Assembly (NCBI GenBank): GCA_021396245.1
Contig: WNYE01000168.1
Coordinates: 1-24,119 of the forward strand
DNA: 24,119 nt
Source: Sporothrix humicola
Taxonomy: Eukaryota > Ascomycota > Sordariomycetes > Ophiostomatales > Ophiostomataceae
Direction: 5' to 3'
Shown: positions 8,571-16,400 of the stretch, piece by piece
Position numbering within the stretch: position 1 is the first letter of the stretch
Layout: each line of letters starts with the position of its first letter
Translations under genes and position numbers: made by a program
Notes under the pieces: model-generated
Told to the model about the DNA's origin: nothing
Database searches by the model: none
The model's input: the letters and a program-made list of their open reading frames with translations, nothing else

Positions 8571-10256
8571 ATGGATCCTGAAGCTGCTCGCCGCTTCCAC
8601 CGCTTCCGCCCAACCTCGCACTTTATCGCGCCGCATTCATGGTCCAACGACCCGTGCGGCGCCGTGTTTGTGCCCGAGACGCAAGAGTACCTGGTGTGCT
8701 ACCAGTGGAACCCGGGCACCACGGTCGGCGGCAACTGCGCCTGGGGCATGGCCAGAAGCCGAGACATGGTGACGTGGGAGGACTGTGCGCCGGCCCTGTG
8801 GAATGGCGAGACGTACGATCGGCTGGGCGTCTTCTCAGGGTCAATTGTCGCGAGGCGTGTCGAAGGGAGAACCGTGCTGCACCTCTTCTACACGTCCGTC
8901 TCCCATATGCCCATACACTGGTCGCGGGCGTACACGGTCGGCTGCGAGAGCCAGTCGGTGGCGGTGTCGACGGACTTTGGGCGGACCTGGCAGCGGAGTG
9001 CCAGCAATCCGTTACTCTCCAAACCGCCGCGTGGCGCTTTGGCGACCGGCTGGCGCGACCCGTTTGTGTCGACCTGGGCGTCGCTGTCGAACCTTCTTGG
9101 TCGCAACCACGAGACACACTACATGCTCGTCTCCGGCGGCGAGCGAGGCCGTGGGCCGCAGCTGTCCCTGTACGCCTCAGAGGACGACAACCTCGAACAG
9201 TGGCAGGTTTTGTCGCTACTCCTCGACGTCGAGGCAGCCACGCCCATTTCTCCCGGAAGCCCCTTCAACTGGGGCGTCAACTTTGAGTGTGCAAGTTTCT
9301 TTACTCTGGGAACGACAGACTATATCATTGTCGGCGTCGAAGAGCCCGAGGGCAGCATGCGACACAACGGCCACTACCTCTTGTGGTTGTCGGGCCGTCT
9401 GGTCGTCGACAACGGCAAGCCGCAGTTTGTCGTCACCAGCCACGGCACGCTCGACGCCGGCCTGCTGTATGCCGCCCATATTTTCCGCGACGCCGAGGGC
9501 CGGCTCCTCCAGCTGGGATGGGTCGACGAGACGGCCAAGCAGCAGGTCGTGCGCGGTCAGGGCTGGGCCGGCTGTCTGGGGCATCCGAGGGAGTTGTTCT
9601 GTCTAAAGAAGCCAGTACTGGCTGCCGGGAACCGTCCACTTCCCGCACAGTGGACAATCGACGAGGACGGCCAAATGACCACACTCGGCATCCGTCCTGC
9701 TCCTCAAGTGGCATTACTGCGCGAGTCTAGCCACTCGTTCACGTCGCTCGACACATTTACTTCCCTGCAGTCAACAAATTTCGAAGTCGAGGCAACCTTC
9801 CCGTCGTCCGTTTTGACAGGCAGTGAGAAACTGGTCTTCAACGTCCGCGCCTCGCCCGACTTTGAAGAGGTCACACAGATCGTCGTCGATCTTGCCAACT
9901 CCCAAATCGCCGTGGACAAGACCCGGTCGTCTCGGGCCGGTCTTGACAATAGCAAAGTCCCCTGTGACACTGGCCACTTTAACCTCTTGCCGGGTGAAGA
10001 CCTTTGCCTCCGCTTCTTCGTCGACGAGTCCGTCGTCGAGGTCTTTGCCAACGACCGCTTCGCCATGACCTCACGCGTGTACCCCTCGCTCACCACGTCT
10101 ACACGCGTATCTTACGATTTTGGCGACTTGGACGAGTCTTGTATCTCGTTTCAGTGCTGGGACGGCTTGAAAAGCGCTTGGCCGGGACGCGATGCAGGGA
10201 ACCATTTGCTCGACGACATGAATCCTCTGCGGGCTGCTCCTCATCTCAATCTGTGA
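8571..10256 (+). CDS. GH32 invertase (beta-fructofuranosidase), probably intracellular
   Basis: A 561-residue glycoside hydrolase of family 32, predicted to cleave sucrose to glucose and fructose. The five-bladed propeller carries all three catalytic acids: nucleophile D27 in WSNDPCG (24-30), transition-state D163 in WRDP (161-164) and acid/base E239 in FECASF (E239-C240). The beta-sandwich domain follows from about 390, with the typical LRFFVDESVVEVFANDRFA segment. Cys after the NDP motif, rather than the NDPNG of secreted enzymes, is what I recall of fungal intracellular invertases. The N-terminus (MDPEAARRFHRF) has no signal peptide, supporting a cytosolic enzyme fed by the divergent permease. 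Start codon context ACACCATGG is excellent. The gene is intronless. Inulin or other fructans as substrates cannot be excluded, but the cytosolic setting favours sucrose. Confidence 0.92.
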   Translation: MDPEAARRFHRFRPTSHFIAPHSWSNDPCGAVFVPETQEYLVCYQWNPGTTVGGNCAWGMARSRDMVTWEDCAPALWNGETYDRLGVFSGSIVARRVEGRTVLHLFYTSVSHMPIHWSRAYTVGCESQSVAVSTDFGRTWQRSASNPLLSKPPRGALATGWRDPFVSTWASLSNLLGRNHETHYMLVSGGERGRGPQLSLYASEDDNLEQWQVLSLLLDVEAATPISPGSPFNWGVNFECASFFTLGTTDYIIVGVEEPEGSMRHNGHYLLWLSGRLVVDNGKPQFVVTSHGTLDAGLLYAAHIFRDAEGRLLQLGWVDETAKQQVVRGQGWAGCLGHPRELFCLKKPVLAAGNRPLPAQWTIDEDGQMTTLGIRPAPQVALLRESSHSFTSLDTFTSLQSTNFEVEATFPSSVLTGSEKLVFNVRASPDFEEVTQIVVDLANSQIAVDKTRSSRAGLDNSKVPCDTGHFNLLPGEDLCLRFFVDESVVEVFANDRFAMTSRVYPSLTTSTRVSYDFGDLDESCISFQCWDGLKSAWPGRDAGNHLLDDMNPLRAAPHLNL

Positions 10257-11067
10257 ACCGTATTATCTAAATGTACATATCAAAAGCTACAATAGAAAAC
10301 TGTTTTCTGAAATCAAGTCACTGTTGAAAATCTTTGACATCCTTACCAACCAGAAATACGTGACCAGGTCATATAAATCAAACAGAAAATCAACAGTTCC
10401 TACAGTCACCAAGGTCAAAGGAGACCCCAAACAGAGATTCCATTTCAACACGTCCACACCATTCTCACATTATTCTTCCATACTGTCGGTTTTTACCCAC
10501 CCTGGTTGATAGAGCACATACATACGAGCTGCTGTACATATTCTACTTCCACTCACTGACCCCAACACGGTGGAGTTTGCAAACAAAAAGCACCTATGAC
10601 AGACGAATCATAATTCAACCTTGAAATGGACCCTTTTCGCTTCCTGGAGTTTGCCACAACAGTGTCAGTAGCGCCGGCTTTTTCGCTTTCACATCGACAA
10701 CAAACTAAAACCGCCTACTCACGAGCCAATAGAAAATTCAGCCGAACACCTGAAAGTCGGGGTAGTGGGCACTGCAAGCGAGGCTCCATATGCTAAGTCT
10801 GTGAAAGCGACCCCAACTGTACTCACAACGATCAACTGGTCAACAAACAAGATATGTAAGGGACTCAACTCCATGGGCTGTTCTTTGTGATTTTTGTTGA
10901 ATTACTTTCATTCTGTGTCATTTTCATATGCGTTTTTTTGTCTTCTATCATTTTTATCAAGCTATTCCCCAAGCCATCGCTTGTTTCTACTATCGTTTTC
11001 ATTTTAGATTATCGTCAGCCCCCTTGCCTTCCTTGTTTCCTTGCTTCTTTAACCGACGCTCAGCAAC
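10257..11067. other. Intergenic region: invertase 3' end and alpha-glucosidase promoter
   Basis: This 811-bp stretch separates two plus-strand genes. It holds a CreA-type GTGGAG at 10570-10575, a CCAAT box with an adjacent inverted nonamer at 10726-10743, and a T-rich leader before the GH13 start. ORFs here are short and not protein-like. I see no RNA gene. Confidence 0.6.
10726..10743 (-). promoter_or_regulatory. CCAAT box with inverted GGCTGAATT upstream of the GH13 gene
   Basis: CCAAT at 10726-10730 is followed 4 bp later by AATTCAGCC (10735-10743), which reads GGCTGAATT on the minus strand, one mismatch from the GGGTGAATT nonamer of the permease/invertase promoter. Its presence about 325 bp before the GH13 ATG suggests that all cluster promoters share an input. 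Confidence 0.35.
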
Positions 11068-12804
11068 ATGCCACCCCCAGAACCGTCCCGCGCTTGGTGG
11101 AAGGAGGCGGTGGTGTACCAGATCTACCCGGCCAGCTTCCTGGACTCGAACGGCGACGGCCTGGGCGACCTGCCCGGCATCATCTCCAAGCTGGACTATA
11201 TCAAGTCGGTGGGCGCGACGACGATCTGGCTGTCGCCCATCTTCAAGAGCCCACAGCACGACATGGGCTACGACATTGCCGACTACCGGGAGATTCACGG
11301 GCCGTACGGTAGTGTCAAAGACGCCGAAGCTCTGATCCAAGGCTGCCACGAGAGAGGCATCAAGGTGCTGCTAGATCTGGTGGTTAACCACACCAGCAGC
11401 GAGCACGCGCGGTTCCAAGAGTCGAGGCAGAACAGAGACTCGCCAAAGCGGGACTGGTACTTTTGGCGCGATCCGAAATTTGACGCCGACGGCACGCGCC
11501 GGCCGCCTAACAACTGGGCGTCCATTTTTGGCGGCAGCGCGTGGACGTGGGACGAGCAGACGCAGCAGTATTATTTGTCTTTGTTCCTGCCAACGCAGCC
11601 AGACCTCAACTGGGCCAACAAAGAGGTCCGCCAGGCGACGTACGCCGACATGGAGTTTTGGTTGCAGCGGGGCGCCGACGGGTTCCGCATCGACTCGATG
11701 AACCTCATGTCCAAGCATCCGGACCTGCCGGACGGGGAGGTGACGGATCCGGACTCTCCCTACCAATCCGGGGCGGCCTACTTTGCCAGCGGCCCGCGCA
11801 TGCACGAGTACGTCCGGGAAATGCGCACCCAGGTCTTTGACAAGTACGACTGCATGACCGTCGGCGAGCTGGGCTTCACAAAGGACGAGCAAAGCGTCGC
11901 GCAGTACGTCGCACGTGACCGCCACGAGCTCAACATGCTGTTTACGGGTGACATTGTCGACGTGGACTTTGGCGAGCACCACAAGTATGGGCATAATCCG
12001 TTCAAGGTCGAACGTATCCGCAACATCACGTCCCTCTGGCAAACCGCGATGCCCAAGTTCGACGGCTGGAACACGGTGTACATGGACAACCACGACTCGG
12101 GCCGGTCGCTGTCGCGCTATGCCTCCGACCTGCCGCAGCACCGCAAGACGGCCGCCAAGATGCTCGCCGTCTACCTGGGCACGCTGAGCGGCACGCTGTT
12201 TCTCCTACAAGGCCAGGAGATTGGCATGGCCAACATGCCCGCCTCCTGGGGGATCGACGACTACGTCGACGTGGAGGGAAAGAACTACTACAACAGTGTT
12301 CAAGCCAAAAGAGGAGCCGGCGCCGACATGTGCGACGTCCTGGCCGAAATGCGCCTCAAGGCCCGCGACAACGGCCGCCTGCCGATGCAGTGGACCGCAG
12401 AGGAAAATGCCGGGTTCACAACCTCCAGCAAGCCCTGGATGCGCGTCAACGACGACTATTGCGAGTGGAACGTGCAGCAGCAAGAGGCCGACGAGAATAG
12501 TGTGCTGGCCTTTTGGCGGCGTGTTTTGGCCCTGCGCCAGCAACAAAAGGACGTCTTTGTATACGGCCAGTTCTCGCTGCTTCCCGCGTACAACGACAGC
12601 GACGCCATCCTCGCCTACACCATGACCAGCTTTGACGACAAGGCAGCTCTGGTGCTGCTCAACTTTTCCGACAACGAACAAACGGTGGAGGTGGGCTCAA
12701 AATTTGGTGGATGGAAACGGCTGCTCAGCGAGACTGAGTCTGCGATTAGTGAAAAGGGTGTCTCATTGAAGGCATACGAAGGCGCCTTGTATTGCAACTG
12801 GTAG
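11068..12804 (+). CDS. GH13 alpha-glucosidase (maltase/sucrase type), probably intracellular
   Basis: A 578-residue alpha-amylase-superfamily enzyme of the fungal oligo-alpha-glucosidase/maltase kind (GH13_40-like, from memory). It opens with WWKEAVVYQIYPASFLDSNG. Conserved regions: I, DLVVNH at 103-108; II, DGFRIDS with nucleophile D209; III, GEL with acid/base E267; IV, NHD with D343. The residue after the nucleophile is Ser210; in yeast enzymes this position is Thr in maltases and Val in isomaltases, so alpha-1,4 or sucrose activity is favoured over alpha-1,6. Region IV continues as NHDSGR rather than NHDQPR. There is no signal peptide, so the enzyme should act in the cytosol. Start: first ATG, A at -3. 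Intronless, same strand as the invertase. A sucrose-isomerase role seems unlikely, as I see no RLDRD-type motif. Confidence 0.92.
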   Translation: MPPPEPSRAWWKEAVVYQIYPASFLDSNGDGLGDLPGIISKLDYIKSVGATTIWLSPIFKSPQHDMGYDIADYREIHGPYGSVKDAEALIQGCHERGIKVLLDLVVNHTSSEHARFQESRQNRDSPKRDWYFWRDPKFDADGTRRPPNNWASIFGGSAWTWDEQTQQYYLSLFLPTQPDLNWANKEVRQATYADMEFWLQRGADGFRIDSMNLMSKHPDLPDGEVTDPDSPYQSGAAYFASGPRMHEYVREMRTQVFDKYDCMTVGELGFTKDEQSVAQYVARDRHELNMLFTGDIVDVDFGEHHKYGHNPFKVERIRNITSLWQTAMPKFDGWNTVYMDNHDSGRSLSRYASDLPQHRKTAAKMLAVYLGTLSGTLFLLQGQEIGMANMPASWGIDDYVDVEGKNYYNSVQAKRGAGADMCDVLAEMRLKARDNGRLPMQWTAEENAGFTTSSKPWMRVNDDYCEWNVQQQEADENSVLAFWRRVLALRQQQKDVFVYGQFSLLPAYNDSDAILAYTMTSFDDKAALVLLNFSDNEQTVEVGSKFGGWKRLLSETESAISEKGVSLKAYEGALYCNW

Positions 12805-13438
12805 TTTATACGATAATACGGAGTAAGGTTTATGTCTTTACAAACACACGTCGTCACTGTAAAATTTTCGGTCTGTACTCTTGCATTTTTCAAATCACAG
12901 AATGGTGTGCGCAGTGGTCAGCCTTGTTTCTTTTTCCGCCCGTTGTCAGCCTTGAGGGGTAAGGTACTGGGTACGACGTATTGCGTACACCCTGCCATTC
13001 CGTATCTCGTTTACCACAAATGGCAAGATGAACACCATCAAAGGATGTCAAAGGGCGTGCATGGCGATTAATTTTGATTTGGGCCTGAATCCCTGAATCC
13101 GGTTTCGGTCAAGAAAGTCGCCTAAAACACAAGTCCACCATAACCACATCGCGATCTGCAGGTCCTGCGGCTTAGACGTTTTGCCAAGATATTGCCCGCT
13201 TTCCCACACCCTTTTATTTAACAACCCCATGTTGAGGCTGAAAACGTAAATACTACCGGGACGCGCCCTATCTTTGCATTTGCCATGCAAACACAAACAG
13301 GAATACATAACTACAGACATCGACCCCGCGTTTTTGTCTTCTTTTTATTTTCTTTTTCTTCTTATTCTCGTCGTTTCATTTCTATAGAACCCTCTCGGAA
13401 CAGCATTGTATCCCACCTACTCTTGGTCCTCGCAAACG
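12805..13438. other. Intergenic region between GH13 and the hydrolase-ubiquitin gene
   Basis: This 634-bp region holds the GH13 3' end, including TACGGAGTA at 12817-12825, an 8-bp tandem CCTGAATC at 13084-13099, a TA-rich TTTATTTAA near 13213, and a pyrimidine-rich tract at about 13330-13380 typical of a fungal core promoter. No gene is visible. Confidence 0.55.
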
Positions 13439-16400
13439 ATGAAGTCCTTTATAAAGAAGCTCGCCACTAGGAAGAAGGAGAAGCAAGGGAACGCCGGCGC
13501 AACAGTGCAGGAAGCGACCGACGACTCATCGACCAATCCTCCCGACAACAAGGTCGACGATGATGATGGCGACAACGGCGACACAGACGTCGACTCAGAC
13601 AGCGACTCAGGCAGCGATTCAGACAGCGATGTCCAGTACACGGACACCTCCTCGGACACGGACGCCACCCGGCCCCACGACTTTGAGCTCGAGCCGCACG
13701 GCCTCTTTGTGCTCCACCCGACGCCCGAGATCCATGTCGAGCCAGCGGCACTGGAGGTCGACATTGTCGCCGTGCACGGTCTCAACGGCACGGCCCGCAA
13801 GACATGGACAGACCCGGCATCGCGCACGCTGTGGCTGGAGGACGAGGAGTTTCTTCCAAAATCGTTTCCCAAGGCGCGCATCATGACATACGGCTACGAT
13901 TCGGTGTTGGCGTTCACTGGCAACGATGGCCTCGAGAGCTTTGCGCGCGACCTTTTGAAGCGGCTGCGAATCCTACGTGCGAGCGCCGAGGCCAGGATGC
14001 GGCCGCTTGTTTTCGTTGCCCATTGTCTGGGCGGCCTACTCGTGAAAAAGGTACGTCGTGTTCACGTTCTGGCTTTGTTAAAATACTAACCTCTACGCGA
14101 TAGGCTCTGATATTGGCACGCCGTGACACGCTCTACGGCGACATCTCGAGAGCGACCAAGGGCATCTTGTTTATGGGGACGCCGCACCGCAACGCGCCGC
14201 GTGTGCCGTGGTCTCTCCTCGTTTCCAGCCTGGTGAATGCCGCGGGCTTTAAGCAGAACGAGAACATGCGTGCGTCGCTCCTCCGTGACGCCGACCGCAC
14301 CGCGGCCACACTTGACGCCGTCTCCAAAGAGTTTACATCGGCTTTGTGCTCCTCCGGCCAAGGAGCGACACGGTTCAAGATTGTCAGCTTCATAGAGCAA
14401 AAAGGGACGGTCGTACCCGAGTACGCGGCCGTGCTCGGCATTGCCAACGAGACAATCATTCCAATCGACGACCGCCATCGCGGCCTCTGCCGTTTCGGTA
14501 GTGCCGACAGCCACAACTACCGGCTCGTCGAAGCCGCCATGCGTGAGATTGTCACTTTCAACGAGACAAGAAGCTCCAATCAAAACCTCGACTTGCACTC
14601 AGGCTCAAGACTGCTGATGGCCAGTGCAAGAGATGCTCGGGATATCCAGCCGGTGGAAAAGACGCATTCTCCGTCTCCACCGACTCCGCCGTCTCCATCG
14701 TCTTCATCATTCTCGTCGGATGCATCCACGCTCGCCGTTCGGATGACCGATGTCGATGTCGACGCCAACCTCAACATCGCCATCGACATCAACAACAACA
14801 ACAGCCCCCCAGCCGTGGAGTTTCCTTTTGACAATGTGACGCTCAACATTAGCGGCTTTCAGAGGAAGCTGACAGCCGAAAACTGCGGCGCGGACCGGAC
14901 GTGTTCGCTCGCCGTCAGCCTCCCTGCCCAGACGCCGTTCTTCCAGCTCGGCACGATGCTCAAGTCGACCCAGGGAGGCGTCAAAATCAAGGCCACCCAG
15001 GCCTTTCGCTTTCCCGGAAGCACGTCCGACATTGACAAAACCTGGAAGGACGTGCTCACGACGCCCGTGCAGGTGACTGCCGGCCGGCCGTGCTACGACG
15101 CGGCGCGCGGCCTCAAGATTAATGCGACGCAAAAGATTGCCGCCTTTCTGAGCAAGGCGTTTCCCGACCCGCTGGAGGCGAATCTCGACCGCGGCGGTTC
15201 ACTCGAAAAGGCGGACGCGGGCGAGAGCCCATTCTCCAAAGTGGCGTCGTCGTCGATCACGGTCGGACGTAAGAGCGGCTCTGGAGAGAATGACGCCCCC
15301 CTCGTCGTCTCGTTCCAGCGCACGATCCGCATCCCCGAGGACGGCAAGAGCTATGCGCTGCCGCCGGGTCTTGGACGCCTGCCCCTGTTCAACGTCTTGC
15401 CATTCAGCGCCAACGGCAAGTTGCCGCCCGAGATGGTGGCCCAGGGCGGCCTGTTTATGCCGCTGTACCAGTTCGAAGCCATGTGGATCAACTTTGGTGT
15501 GGCCAGGAGCAGGACACAAAACAAGACCAAGTTCGCGGTCCGGCCCTACCTTGGCGGCGTAAACGGCATTTCGGGCGAGGCCAACGGCGATACGGGCATG
15601 GGCAGCCTTCTTCGAAAGGGGAATGCGCCCACGGCGCAAGACTACCTGGTCCTGCCCGAGCAGTTGTGGCTCGACGGCATTGCCGTGCGGCCGGGCGTCG
15701 TCAAGCAGTTTGTCGCGACGGCCATGGCGCCGCCTAAGAAGAAGAAGAAGGAGACCAAACGGAAGGTGGAGCACAAGGTGAGCACCACAGGCAACAACCA
15801 CAGTGGGGATGATGACAACGACGACACGCCCATCGGTGCATCCATCGAGTACCAAGTGACCGGCCGGGACGACGTCGGCGGCCTGCAGCTACTGATCATC
15901 CCGGCCTTTGACGTCGACCGCATGTCGGCCGCATCTGTCAAAAATCATGTCAACTACGTGGCCAGCGGGGTCGACGATGATCTTTACGTTGCGTTCTTCA
16001 GAAACGATGGAAATGCACGTACATATGACGTCCTCAAGACGCCGGAAGATGAGGGCCTCAAGCCGGGCGACACAATCCACATCAAGATGAAGCCCAAGAA
16101 GGCGGTCCCCAGTCGGCGCAAGCTCCTGGGCGATTTGGTCGTGGAGGGTGGTTTCTCTGCCGACAACGTCCAGCTAGAAGCGCGCCGAGAGTCGTCGCGG
16201 CAGTGGGACCTAAATGTCTCTTTGCACGAAAAGTCGGAGACCAGTGTGCTTCTAAAGGTAGATGAAGACGACGCGTTTGATGACATACTCGCCATTGTCA
16301 AGGAAAAGCTGGCCTCGGGCGGCGACGGCCAGCTGTTCCTCGCTACGCTCGCACAAAACCATCAGCACGGCTACACGCGCATAGACTCGTGGGTCAGCCT

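Noticed and set aside
10887..11312. A hydrophobic ORF ahead of the GH13 gene as a signal peptide or membrane protein
   Set aside because: It is in a different frame from the GH13 gene, overlaps its start, and its C-terminal half is a frame-shifted shadow of the enzyme.
13406..13438. An upstream start for the hydrolase-ubiquitin gene at 13406
   Set aside because: The codon there is TTG. The first in-frame ATG is 13439, which I used.
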